A DNA stretch of 64,000 nucleotides. It comes from Rathayibacter sp. VKM Ac-2804. Its GTDB lineage: Bacteria; Actinomycetota; Actinomycetes; Actinomycetales; Microbacteriaceae. The notes beneath the pieces are model-generated. The model did no database searches and was not told the origin of the DNA. It was given only the letters and a program-made list of their open reading frames with translations. The stretch is from contig NZ_CP047420.1 of assembly GCF_009866655.1 (NCBI RefSeq), forward strand, positions 434,001-498,000, written 5' to 3'. The translations under genes were made by a program, and so were the position numbers. This document shows positions 51,356 to 59,671 of this stretch, piece after piece (the stretch's first letter is position 1; every line of letters begins with the position of its first letter).

Positions 51356-51964
51356 TCAGGGCCCCATCGTCCCGACGGCCGGCGTCCCGTCGACCCGCGT
51401 GTACTGCAGCCGCACGACTCCGCGCGGCGAGGTGGCGGCCGGCCTGTCGAGGCGCAGGCTCGTCGGCACCGCCCCGCCGCCGAACACCGGCTTGCCCGCG
51501 CCGAGCAGGATCGGGTGCAGCCACAGCGTCAGGCGGTCGAAGAGCTGCTCGGCGAGCAGCGTCTGCACCAGGTCGAGGCTGCCGATCACGTGCACGGAGG
51601 AGTGGCGCTCGCGCACCTCGCGGACGGCGGCCGGCAGGTCGGCGCCGAGCTGCATCGAGCCGGCCCAGGGGAGCGGCGGCGTCCCGCGGGAGGCGACGTA
51701 CTTCGGGATCCGGTTCAGCAGCTCCGCGATCGGCCCCTGCTGCTGCGGCCAGTAGCCCGCGAAGAGGTCGTAGGTGCGGCGGCCGAGCAGCAGGGCGTCC
51801 ATGCCGTCCATCCCGCTCAGGACCTGCTCGCCGACCACCTCGTCGACCAGCGGCGCCTGCCAGCCGCCGAAGGCGAAGCCGCCGCTCGGATCCTCCTCCG
51901 GACCGCCCGGTGCCTGGGCGATTCCGTCGAGCGTGCTGAACAGATCGATGTCGAGGGTTCCCAC
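51356..51964 (-). CDS. Dihydrofolate reductase-like (RibD C-terminal) protein
   Basis: 202 residues of the RibD_C/DHFR superfamily: STLDGIAQAPGG at the start, ALLLGRRTYDLFAGYWP for the cofactor, and LTLWLHPILLGAGKPVFG at the end. Many such proteins in actinobacteria have unknown substrates and are NADPH-dependent. GTG start after AAGGAG. Confidence 0.85.
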   Translation of the reverse strand: MGTLDIDLFSTLDGIAQAPGGPEEDPSGGFAFGGWQAPLVDEVVGEQVLSGMDGMDALLLGRRTYDLFAGYWPQQQGPIAELLNRIPKYVASRGTPPLPWAGSMQLGADLPAAVREVRERHSSVHVIGSLDLVQTLLAEQLFDRLTLWLHPILLGAGKPVFGGGAVPTSLRLDRPAATSPRGVVRLQYTRVDGTPAVGTMGP

Positions 51965-52274
51965 GGTGCGCTCCTTCGCGTCGGCGGCTGCGGCTCACGC
52001 TCCCACTCGCCCGGGGGCGGAGCAAGCGTCCGCGGCTGCGTCCTCGCGGCCCGCCGGCGTCCCGCTGCCGTCCCGCTGCCGGGGACAGCGGTGCAGCGAC
52101 CCGAACGCCCCCCTTAGGGTGACAAGCCGTCGATCTGCGCCCGGATCCCCGGGAGATCCGCGCCGAGTCGGCGATCGCGCCCTGTACTCCTGCTCAGGAC
52201 GGGGGCTACGGTTCGACTCCACTCACCTCGGGTGTCACGAGCCCACGCTGTCGTGGGCGGAACGCTGCGCAACG
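51965..52274. other. Intergenic region before the surface protein gene
   Basis: 310 bases between divergent genes, no coding signal. A near-palindrome GGATCCCCGGGAGATCC (one mismatched pair) lies at 52143-52159 and might be an operator. Otherwise nothing stands out. Confidence 0.4.
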
Positions 52275-54065
52275 ATGCCGCACGGAACTCCTTCCCACGT
52301 CCGACGAGACCGGGCCCGATGGAAGGTGGGGATCGCGGCGTCGACCGGGATCCTGCTCCTGTCCGCCGGGCTCCTCTCCGCCAACGCCGCCCAGGCGGCC
52401 ACGGCCCCCACCCTCGGAAGGGCGGGGAACTTCTCCGTCCTCGGCGGCTCGACCGTCACCAACACCGGCGACACGCTCCTGCCGCTCGACCTGGGCGTGA
52501 GCCCCGGCACCGCGATCACCGGCTTCCCGCCGGGCGAGGTCCTCGGCGAGACGCATGCCGCGGACGCGGACGCGATCGGCGCCCAGTCCGACCTGGTCAA
52601 GGCCTACGACCAGCTCTCCTCGCAGGCGACCACGGAGTCGGTCGCCGGCGACCTGGTCGGCCGCACCTTCACCCCCGGTGTCTACACCGCTTCCGGCCCG
52701 ATCGGAGTCACGGGCACCGTGACCCTCGACGCCGAGGGCGCGAACGGGGCCGTCTTCGTCTTCAAGGCCGCCTCGACCCTCATCACGGGCTCCGGGAGCA
52801 GGATCGAGCTGATCAACGGCGCTCAGGCCTGCAACATCTTCTGGCAGGTGGGCAGCTCGGCGACCCTCGGCACCGGCTCCGACTTCGCGGGCTCGATCCT
52901 CGCGCTCACCTCGATCACCGTGACCAACGCGGTCACCGTCGACGGCCGCGCCCTCGCCCGCAACGGCGCCGTGACCCTCGACGACGACACCTTCGTCTCG
53001 TCCACCTGTGCCCCGCCGACCACGGCGCCGCCCACCACCGCGCCGACGACGGCGCCGCCGACGACGCCGCCGACGACGCCGCCGACGACGCCTCCGACGA
53101 CGCCGCCGACGACGCCGCCGACGACTCCGCCGACGACGCCGCCGACGACTCCGCCGACGACTCCGCCGACGACTCCGCCGACGACGCCTCCGACGACTCC
53201 GCCGACGACTCCGCCGACGACGCCTCCGACGACTCCGCCGACGACGCCTCCGACGACTCCGCCGACGACGCCTCCGACGACCCCGCCCACGACGCCGCCG
53301 ACCACGCCGACCACGCCGCCCACGACGCCGCCGACCACGCCGCCCACGACGCCGCCGACCACGCCGCCCACGACGCCTCCCACGACGCCGCCGACCACGC
53401 CGCCCACGACGCCGCCGACCACGCCTCCGACCACGCCTCCGACGACGCCGCCGACGACTCCGCCGACGACGCCGCCGCCGACCCCGCCGCCCACGACGCC
53501 CCCGACCCCACCCCCGACGACGCCTCCTACGACGCCGCCGACGACTCCGCCGACGACGCCGCCGCCGACGACCCCGCCGACGACGCCGCCGACCACGCCG
53601 CCCACGACGCCGCCGACCACACCGCCGACGACGCCTCCTACGACGCCGCCGACGACTCCGCCCACGACCCCGCCGACGACGCCTCCCACGACGCCGCCGA
53701 CCACACCGCCGACGACCCCGCCGACGACGCCTCCCACGACGCCGCCGACCACACCGCCGACGACGCCGCCGACGACGCCTCCCACGACGCCTCCCACGAC
53801 ACCGCCGACCACGCCGCCGACGGCCTCGCCGACGACGCCGCCGGCCGTGACGCCGACCCCCACTCCGTCGCCGACGGTGCAGCCCACGCCGCGGGCGTCG
53901 ACGACGGCCGTGATCCCGACGAAGTCCGGGACGCCCCCGACGAGCGGACTGGCCTCCACGGGGGTCGAGACCGGAGCGGGTCTGTCGCTCGCATTCCTCG
54001 CCCTGGGTGGCGGTGCACTGCTGCTGCTCCAGCAGCGACGAGCACGACGACGCCACCGCGGCTGA
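52275..54065 (+). CDS. Ice-binding-domain (DUF3494) surface protein with Pro-Thr stalk and LAxTG anchor
   Basis: 596 residues. Signal peptide (GIAASTGILLLSAGLLSANAAQA), then a DUF3494/IBP-1 beta-helix domain over residues 45-245: LGRAGNFSVLGGSTVTNTGD, TFTPGVYTASGPIGVTGTVT, VFKAASTLITGSGSRIELI, CNIFWQVGSSATLGTGSDFA. Residues about 246-520 are an almost uninterrupted TTPP repeat. The end holds LASTGVETGAG, a membrane helix and RRARRR, a sortase anchor. The ice-binding head would thus be held away from the wall. ATG at the start of the signal peptide. Confidence 0.85.
   Translation: MPHGTPSHVRRDRARWKVGIAASTGILLLSAGLLSANAAQAATAPTLGRAGNFSVLGGSTVTNTGDTLLPLDLGVSPGTAITGFPPGEVLGETHAADADAIGAQSDLVKAYDQLSSQATTESVAGDLVGRTFTPGVYTASGPIGVTGTVTLDAEGANGAVFVFKAASTLITGSGSRIELINGAQACNIFWQVGSSATLGTGSDFAGSILALTSITVTNAVTVDGRALARNGAVTLDDDTFVSSTCAPPTTAPPTTAPTTAPPTTPPTTPPTTPPTTPPTTPPTTPPTTPPTTPPTTPPTTPPTTPPTTPPTTPPTTPPTTPPTTPPTTPPTTPPTTPPTTPPTTPTTPPTTPPTTPPTTPPTTPPTTPPTTPPTTPPTTPPTTPPTTPPTTPPTTPPTTPPPTPPPTTPPTPPPTTPPTTPPTTPPTTPPPTTPPTTPPTTPPTTPPTTPPTTPPTTPPTTPPTTPPTTPPTTPPTTPPTTPPTTPPTTPPTTPPTTPPTTPPTTPPTTPPTTPPTASPTTPPAVTPTPTPSPTVQPTPRASTTAVIPTKSGTPPTSGLASTGVETGAGLSLAFLALGGGALLLLQQRRARRRHRG
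53011..53840. repeat. Long 12-bp-period repeat coding for TTPP
   Basis: About 830 bp of near-perfect units ACGCCGCCGACG and variants, all in frame with the surface-protein gene. Variation is mainly in third positions (acg/acc/act, ccg/ccc/cct). Such repeats slip and change stalk length between strains; assembly may also collapse them. Confidence 0.9.
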
Positions 54066-54092
54066 TCACCGCGACGCGGCCCCGCCGCTGAC

Positions 54093-54115
54093 GGGGGCGG
54101 CTCCGAGCCGCCCCC
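54093..54115 (+). terminator. GC-rich hairpin after the surface protein gene
   Basis: Arms GGGGGCGGCT and AGCCGCCCCC (perfect, 10 bp) with a 3-nt CCG loop, 28 bp after the stop. No U-tract, common for high-GC actinobacterial terminators. Confidence 0.55.
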
Positions 54116-54160
54116 GCCCCGCCCGCGGGAGCCTCGGTGACAGCATCGCGGCTCCCGTGC

Positions 54161-54226
54161 ACGAGAAAGGCTGAGAGCGCCGGACCCCTCGAGATCGGGG
54201 GGATCGGCGCTCTCAGCCTTTCTCGT
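54161..54226. terminator. Large palindrome between convergent genes
   Basis: Perfect 22-bp arms (54161-54182 and 54205-54226; core GAAAGGCTGAGAGCGCCG) with a 22-nt loop that holds its own CCCC/GGGG stem. It lies between the surface-protein gene and a small minus-strand gene. Probably a bidirectional terminator, since TTTCTCGTT follows on the plus strand. Confidence 0.65.
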
Positions 54227-54253
54227 TCCGCGCGGCATCCGCGCAGGTGCGGC

Positions 54254-54361
54254 TCAGCCGGACGGGTTCTCGACCGGGTCGCCCTCGGGGTCGGTCGCCG
54301 TCTCGGGGTCGACCTCGTCCGGGTCGACCGGCTCGGTGTCGGGAGTGCTCTTGTCCGTCAT
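54254..54361 (-). CDS. Small acidic protein, 35 aa
   Basis: MTDKSTPDTEPVDPDEVDPE at the start, then a tail ending ENPSG; Asp, Glu, Pro and Thr only in large part and no hydrophobic core, so disordered. A strong GAGGAGG site 6 nt before the ATG supports translation. Longer in-frame starts lack an RBS. Function unknown. Confidence 0.6.
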   Translation of the reverse strand: MTDKSTPDTEPVDPDEVDPETATDPEGDPVENPSG

Positions 54362-54603
54362 CGGATCCTCCTCAGTGCTCGTCGTGTGATCAGTGCGGTT
54401 CTTCGGATCGTGCACCGGCCACGCTACGGTCCGCCGAGCCCGACGTGACCCCCGTTGACGCGGGCGGCGAGCGCGTGCGCCGTCACCGCGTCGTGCGGCG
54501 GTGCCGGCGCGCGTGGCAGTCCGCCGCCTCCTCCGCAAGGCCTGGCTGCACTTCGGCGCGATTCGTAGGGTGAGGGCACCGAGTCGAGGAGCAGGCGCGC
54601 CAG

Positions 54604-54867
54604 ATGATCCGAACCACCGTCACCATCGAGGGCAAGACCTACGGCCTCTCCCAGGGCACGGACGTCGCCGATCTCAAGGACTCGGCGACCCGCGCGACCC
54701 AGGCCGGCGGCGGACTCATCGACTTCGTCGTGGTCGGCAACCGCCAGGTCAGCGTGCTGATCTCGTCCGGCGTGCCGGTGATCTTCGAGGAGGTCCAGGT
54801 CCCCGACGACGACCGCGACACCGGCGACCTGCAGGAGCCGTGGGACGACATCGACTACCTCGACTGA
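54604..54867 (+). CDS. Conserved hypothetical protein, 87 aa
   Basis: A small beta-rich protein: TTVTIEGKTYGLSQGTDVAD, GGGLIDFVVVGNRQVSVLIS, PVIFEEVQVPDD, then an acidic tail ending WDDIDYLD. No cysteine or catalytic motif. It may be a ligand-binding or regulatory small fold; no family is recognised. Single-gene unit. Confidence 0.6.
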   Translation: MIRTTVTIEGKTYGLSQGTDVADLKDSATRATQAGGGLIDFVVVGNRQVSVLISSGVPVIFEEVQVPDDDRDTGDLQEPWDDIDYLD

Positions 54868-55026
54868 CCCGAACCTCCGCCCGGACGCGCTCCCCTGCGA
54901 GTGTCGCCTGCGCGGTCCCCGACGCCTGAGGGGCGCCGCCGGCTCGACCCGGCGTCCCTCGGGCTCCCTCTCTCCTGCTCCCTCCGTGCCCGGCCCTCTC
55001 GCGGCGGGCCGGGTGCGATGACCGGG

Positions 55027-55578
55027 TCAGGACACCGCGCTCTCCGGGTCCTCAGCGCCGGACTCGGCGAGCTCTCCCGCGACGAGGATCGCCGCGGCGG
55101 CGCTGAGGGCCGATCGCACCTGCGCGGTCGTGATCTCGAGGAGGCCGGCGATCGCCTCGACGTCGTGCCCGCCGGTGTGACGCAGGAGCCAGCACTGGCG
55201 CTCGAGCGCGGGCAGGCCGTGCAGGCGCCGGTGGAAGCCGCTGCGCACCAGGTCCTCCTCGCGGAGTCCGATCGTCGTGCTCGCCGGAAGGAGAGCCGCC
55301 CGGCGGCCGACGCTCCGGCGGCCGATCTCGGTCCGCGCGATCTCGAGGGCGGACTGCTCGTCGACGATCCGAGGCGATCCCGAGCGGAGGGTGACGGCGG
55401 CCTGATGCAGGGCGGCAGTGGCCATCGACTCCGAGAGCGTCAGCCGGTAGGCGTAGGCGTAGAGCCCGGCCGTGCGGTTCAGCCCGGGGGACTGCGCCTT
55501 CGGCGCCTTCGCGGACGGCGCTGTCGCGGACGGCGCTGTCGCGGACGGCGACGTCGAGGGCAGGGCGTTCGCGCTCAC
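55027..55578 (-). CDS. Degenerate sigma-70-like / region 4-containing protein
   Basis: 183 residues. The N-terminus is Ser/Ala/Pro-rich (coded by a short tandem repeat). The middle resembles a decayed region 2 (NRTAGLYAYAYRLTLSESMA), and RLHGLPALERQCWLLRHTGG with HDVEAIAGLLEITTAQVRSA resembles sigma region 4. Key region 2 DNA-melting residues are not evident, so it may be a non-functional or specialised sigma or an anti-terminator. GTG start with GAGGAGAG. Confidence 0.6.
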   Translation of the reverse strand: MSANALPSTSPSATAPSATAPSAKAPKAQSPGLNRTAGLYAYAYRLTLSESMATAALHQAAVTLRSGSPRIVDEQSALEIARTEIGRRSVGRRAALLPASTTIGLREEDLVRSGFHRRLHGLPALERQCWLLRHTGGHDVEAIAGLLEITTAQVRSALSAAAAILVAGELAESGAEDPESAVS

Positions 55579-55641
55579 GGGTCTCTCCTCGGGTCTGCGC
55601 GCCCCGGTCGGGATCACGTCGAAGCCGATGCTAGGGCGCAG

Positions 55642-55655
55642 AGAACGATCGTTCT
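55642..55655. promoter_or_regulatory. 14-bp palindrome upstream of the sigma-like gene
   Basis: AGAACGATCGTTCT, a perfect palindrome 64 bp before the start of the sigma-like gene, in an AT-richer patch with TTGACT (55660-55665) and TATCGATA (55678-55685) close by. Likely a repressor or activator site. Confidence 0.45.
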
Positions 55656-55706
55656 ACCCTTGACTTTCTCGGGTCGTTATCGATACATACGCATCTACGT
55701 CCTCCG

Positions 55707-56057
55707 TCAGTCGCGCGCGCAGAGGATGCAGAACTCGTTCCCCTCCGGATCCGCGAGCACCACCCACGACTGCTCGCCCTGGCCCACGTCGATCCGAGTG
55801 GCGCCCAGCGCGATCAGCCGGTCGACCTCCGCCGCCTGATCGTCGGGGACGAAGTCGAGATGCAGGCGGTTCTTCACGGTCTTCTTCTCCGGGACGTCGA
55901 GGAAGAGCAGGCTCGGCCCGCGACCGGAGGCGGGCAGCAGCTCGATCCCCTCGTCGTCCTCGTCCACGACGTCCCAGCCGAGGGCCTCCTGCCACCAGTG
56001 CCCGAGGGTGCGGAAGTCGGTGCAGTCGACGATGATCTCTTCGAAGCTCAGGCTCAT
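55707..56057 (-). CDS. Glyoxalase-like (VOC) protein
   Basis: 116 residues with one VOC-like module pair: EEIIVDCTDFRTLGHWWQEA, LLFLDVPEKKTVKNRLHLDF and SWVVLADPEGNEFCIL. This short form (glyoxalase-like 6) is abundant in actinobacteria; its function is mostly unknown. ATG start. Confidence 0.78.
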   Translation of the reverse strand: MSLSFEEIIVDCTDFRTLGHWWQEALGWDVVDEDDEGIELLPASGRGPSLLFLDVPEKKTVKNRLHLDFVPDDQAAEVDRLIALGATRIDVGQGEQSWVVLADPEGNEFCILCARD

Positions 56058-56243
56058 GCCGCCGACGCTAATCGGCGTCCGCGGTGTCGCGGAAGGGGTC
56101 GCGGAGATCGGTGGAGAGAGCCCGGCCGCGGCTCCTGGGGAGGAGCTCGTGCCGAAGCGGCACGAGGGCTCGCTCCGGAGTGCGTCGTCCGGCATCCTCG
56201 AGCGGAGCCGGACGGACGGATCGCGCTCGCGAAGGGGAACGAC

Positions 56244-56909
56244 ATGAGCGAGCACGAGCACGGCATTGAGCGCGGCAGTGCCCGGGAGCACTGGGAGGCG
56301 CGCTACTCCGACTCCGACCGCGTCTGGTCGGGCCGGCCGAACGCGACCCTCGTCGAGATCGTCGGCGGACTCGCCCCCGGCCGCGCGCTCGACCTGGGCT
56401 GCGGCGAGGGCGGCGACGTCCTCTGGCTGGCGGCGCAGGGCTGGGCCGTCACGGGCCTCGACCTCTCCGAGACCGCTCTCGAGCGGGCCCGCGCCGAGGC
56501 GCTCGCCCGGGGCCTCGTCATCGACGTCCGCCAGGCCGATCTCGGCGCCGACTGGCCGATCGAGGGTGTCTTCGACCTGGTCGCCTCGAGCTTCCTGCAC
56601 TCGATGGTGGAGCTGCCGCGGATCCCGATCCTGCGCCGCGCCGCCGGCCTCGTGGCGCCCGGCGGCGTCCTCGCGGTGGTCTCGCACGCCGCCGCGCCGC
56701 CCTGGTCCGCGCACTCGCACCGGCACGAGGGCGGGCCCGTCCTCGCCTCGCCCGAGGAGGAGCTCGCCGCCCTCGCCCTCGATCCGGCGGAGTGGACGCC
56801 GCGGCTCGTCGAGACGCGCGAGCGGACCGCGACCGGCCCGGACGGCGAGGACACCGTCCTCCTCGACGGGGTCTTGCTCCTCGAGCGGCGGGCTGTCTCG
56901 ACGCGCTGA
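56244..56909 (+). CDS. SAM-dependent methyltransferase
   Basis: 221 residues: WEARYSDSDRVWSGRPNATL at the start, ALDLGCGEGGDVLWLAAQGW (SAM motif I), VTGLDLSETALERARAEA, then FDLVASSFLHSMVE and LRRAAGLVAPGGVLAVVSHA. This W-xxRY-xxxxxWSGxPN pattern is of the thiopurine/tellurite-resistance-like class I methyltransferases. Substrate unknown. GAAGGGGA before the ATG. Confidence 0.85.
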   Translation: MSEHEHGIERGSAREHWEARYSDSDRVWSGRPNATLVEIVGGLAPGRALDLGCGEGGDVLWLAAQGWAVTGLDLSETALERARAEALARGLVIDVRQADLGADWPIEGVFDLVASSFLHSMVELPRIPILRRAAGLVAPGGVLAVVSHAAAPPWSAHSHRHEGGPVLASPEEELAALALDPAEWTPRLVETRERTATGPDGEDTVLLDGVLLLERRAVSTR

Positions 56910-57018
56910 ACCCGCTGGGAGTCGCCGTCGCTCCTCCACAGGACGGGTTCCGAGGAGTCGTCGTCGGGTGGGCCCGAGCGGCCCCGCGGGTGTCGGTGGT
57001 CCCTGCTTGAATACGCGT

Positions 57019-58338
57019 ATGGATGAGGTCAGCGACGCGGACGCGGCGGAGGGACGGCCCGGGCCGGCCGCCGCCGTCGGCGCGGTGCTCGGCGTCGCCG
57101 CCGATCTCGGCCTGACATCGGCGCGGTTCCTGCTCACGCGTGCGGAGGCGCTGCATCTCGCCTATCGGACGGCGCTCGCCGCTCCCCAGGAGTTCGCCCG
57201 CGGCGGCAGCCTGTCCCGGAGCGAGGTGCGCGGCCTGGTCGAGCGCTCGATCCGTGCGGAGTTCGCGGTCGCGCTCCGCCTGTCGGAGCGGGAGGCGTCG
57301 AAGGTGCTCGATCACGCGGTCCTGCTGGTCGAGGATCTTCCGTGCACGCGCGCTCTGCTGGCCGCGGGCCGCCTGCTGTGGGAGGCGGGCGAGGTGATCT
57401 CCGCGACCGCCGCGATCCTGCCCGCCGCCTCCCGCGCCGTCTACGACGAGCGCGCGGCCGAGGTCGCCCCGGAGGTGACGCCGACGCAGCTGAGGAGGAT
57501 CGTCGCCCGCCTCCGCGACGAGCTGCACGAGGAGCCGCTCGCCCAGCGCCATGCCCGCGCCCGCCAGGACCGCGCCGTGTGGATCACGCCCGACGTCGAC
57601 GGGATGGCCACGCTCTGCGCGCTGCTGCCCGCGCCGGACGCGAGGGGGATTGGGGATCGCCTCGACCGCATCGCCCGCTCCCTCCGGGAGGGCGGCGACG
57701 AGCGCACCCTGGCGCAGCTGAAGGCTGACGCGATGAGGGACCTGCTCCTCGACGGCGACATCGCCGGAACCACACCCGCGAGCGACGGTCCGGAGATGTC
57801 CGCGACGTACGTCCCCGGCGTCCGAGCCGAGGTGCGGCTCACTCTCGCCGCATCGACCGCCGCCGGTCTCGACGACGCACCCGCGGACCTCGACGGCTAC
57901 GGACTCATCCCGGCCGACCTCGCCCGCGCGCAGGTCGCGACCGGCGCGTCGTTCACCCGCGTCCTCACCGATCCGGACACCCGCGCGGTCGTCTCCGTCG
58001 GCCGCACCTGCCGAGTCCCGCCGCCGCAGATGCGCCTGCACCTCCAGCTGCGCGACCAGACCTGCCGCTTCCCCGGCTGCACCCGCACCGCATCGCGAGC
58101 GGAGGCGGACCACACCCTCGAGTGGCGGAACGGCGGCGAGACGTCCCTCGACAACCTCGTCTCCCTCTGCACCGGCCACCACCACGTCCGCCACGGCGAC
58201 CGCTGGACCTACGTCCCCCGCCCGGACGGCAGCATCGTCTGGACCACGCCGACCGGCCGCCTCGTCGTCGTCCGTCCGCCCGCGCTGGCCGGGGCGCCGC
58301 CGGGCCCCCGCTTCGAGGACGCACCGCCCCCGTTCTGA
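57019..58338 (+). CDS. DUF222 / HNH endonuclease domain protein
   Basis: 439 residues. DUF222 domain over residues 20-330 (EVRGLVERSIRAEFAVALRL, ARARQDRAVWITPDVDGMAT), then HNH with CRFPGCTRTASRAEADHTLE and SLDNLVSLCTGHHHVRH. These are often multicopy in Actinobacteria, of unknown role, and some lie in mobile introns or near defence genes. No phage or IS features flank it. ATG is the only candidate before the domain. Confidence 0.88.
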   Translation: MDEVSDADAAEGRPGPAAAVGAVLGVAADLGLTSARFLLTRAEALHLAYRTALAAPQEFARGGSLSRSEVRGLVERSIRAEFAVALRLSEREASKVLDHAVLLVEDLPCTRALLAAGRLLWEAGEVISATAAILPAASRAVYDERAAEVAPEVTPTQLRRIVARLRDELHEEPLAQRHARARQDRAVWITPDVDGMATLCALLPAPDARGIGDRLDRIARSLREGGDERTLAQLKADAMRDLLLDGDIAGTTPASDGPEMSATYVPGVRAEVRLTLAASTAAGLDDAPADLDGYGLIPADLARAQVATGASFTRVLTDPDTRAVVSVGRTCRVPPPQMRLHLQLRDQTCRFPGCTRTASRAEADHTLEWRNGGETSLDNLVSLCTGHHHVRHGDRWTYVPRPDGSIVWTTPTGRLVVVRPPALAGAPPGPRFEDAPPPF

Positions 58339-58343
58339 CGCGC

Positions 58344-58456
58344 GGGTCTCGATACGCGCTGCGCGCTACTCGACCAGCATGTTCGCGGCATGCTCACCGA
58401 GCCGGGGTGATTCATGCTGATCGAGTAGCCCTCGCAGAGGGCGTATCGAGATCCAC
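58344..58456. repeat. Intergenic palindromic repeat, family B copy 5
   Basis: GGGTCTCGATACGCG...CTACTCGACCAGCAT followed by CATGCTGATCGAGTAGCCC...GTATCGAGATCC, the opposite order to copies 1, 3 and 4. It starts 6 bp after the DUF222 stop. Confidence 0.85.
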
Positions 58457-58526
58457 CCGGCAGTCCGCGGGCCGCCGTGCTGACTACCGTGTTCTCCGTA
58501 CCCCGCACCCCCTCCAGGAGGCACCG

Positions 58527-59450
58527 TTGCCGCTCGATCCCTACCTCGCCGCCCGCCTGCCGCTGCTCGACGGCGTCGCCTACCCGCTCGACGCGGCGCA
58601 GGCGGCGAAGGTCGCCGAGTTCGAGGGGGACCCCGGCCCCTGGTCGCTCCCCGAGGGCGTCACGGTCACCGACGCCGCGATCGACGGCCCGCACGGCCCG
58701 ATCCCCGTCCGTGTCTACGCGCCCGCCGCTCCCGTCTCCGCGCTCCTTTGGGTGCACGGCGGCGGCTTCCAGGCCGGCGACCTGGACATGCGCGAGTCGC
58801 ACGTCGTCTCGGCCGAGCTCGCCGCCCGTGCAGGCAGCCGCGTCGTCTCGGTCGGCTACCGCCTCGCGAGCGCCGACGTCCGCTTCCCCGTGCCGCTCGA
58901 CGACGTGCAGGCGGCCTGGCGCCACCTCCGCGCCGAGACCCTCGAGGCGCTGCCCGTCGCGATCGGCGGAGCGAGCGCCGGCGCCGCCCTGGCCCTCGCC
59001 GCGACCCTCCGCGAGCGCGACGCCGGCACCCGCCTCCCCGACCACGTGCTGCTCGCCTACCCGTTCGCGCACTTCCCCAACCCGGCGCTCGACGACGCCG
59101 TGATCCGCGAGCTGCTGCCGCTCCCGCCGCTGCTGCGCTTCCCGACCGCCGGCATCGAGGGCATGGTCCGCACCTACGTCGGGCGCCTCTCCGATCTGCC
59201 CCCGCACGCGCTCCCCGGCGCGGCGCCGCTGCACGGCCTGCCGCCGACCTCGGTCCTCGTCAACGAGTTCGACGAGCTCCGCGGCTCGGCCGAGCTGCTG
59301 CTGCGCCAGCTCGCGGAGGCGGGCGTCGCCGCGACCGGCTACCTCGCGCAGGGCATGCCGCACGGCCACCTCAACCGCACGCCCGCGCTGCCCGAGGTCG
59401 ACCGCTCGCTGGCCTTCTTCGCGGCGCAACTGCGCACACTCGGGCGGTGA
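58527..59450 (+). CDS. Alpha/beta hydrolase (hormone-sensitive lipase-type esterase)
   Basis: 307 residues. WVHGGGFQAGDLD is the HGGGF oxyanion motif, IGGASAGAALAL holds the nucleophilic Ser (GxSAG), LVNEFDEL the acid and GMPHGHLNRT the His. It hydrolyses carboxyl esters of small acyl chains. A TTG start is chosen because AGGAGG lies 5 nt upstream; no ATG fits the domain start. Confidence 0.86.
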   Translation: MPLDPYLAARLPLLDGVAYPLDAAQAAKVAEFEGDPGPWSLPEGVTVTDAAIDGPHGPIPVRVYAPAAPVSALLWVHGGGFQAGDLDMRESHVVSAELAARAGSRVVSVGYRLASADVRFPVPLDDVQAAWRHLRAETLEALPVAIGGASAGAALALAATLRERDAGTRLPDHVLLAYPFAHFPNPALDDAVIRELLPLPPLLRFPTAGIEGMVRTYVGRLSDLPPHALPGAAPLHGLPPTSVLVNEFDELRGSAELLLRQLAEAGVAATGYLAQGMPHGHLNRTPALPEVDRSLAFFAAQLRTLGR

Positions 59451-59671
59451 GGTCCCCGAACCCGCCCTCGGCGCACCGGCCAGCACGTGGTGATGAGATG
59501 TCCTGTCTGCGCGGTCACCGGTCGTCGGTGCTGGGCTGTGAGTGATGGCCGGAGCCGTACGCTGCCCACCGCGTGACAGTGGACCGGATTGACCGCCGGC
59601 CCGACGGTGTGTGCTCGCTCCGGTGCGCCTACCGACTCACCGCCCGACTGCGCCCCGCTGGGCGCTCCTGC

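Noticed and set aside
52205..52240. tRNA 3'-half suggested by GGTTCGACTCC
   Set aside because: The flanking bases do not pair into a T-stem and no D or anticodon arm is found upstream.
53011..53840. Possible CRISPR array or satellite
   Set aside because: The period is 12 bp with no spacers and it is in frame within a surface protein gene.
52823..54238. Long minus-strand frame reading GGVVGGVV, and another plus-strand frame reading DDASDDSADD
   Set aside because: Both are other-frame readings of the 12-bp TTPP repeat; only one frame has a signal peptide, a folded domain and an LAxTG anchor.
57019..58338. DUF222/HNH gene as homing endonuclease in a mobile intron or phage
   Set aside because: There is no intron, terminase or other phage gene around it, and this family is a common chromosomal one in actinobacteria.
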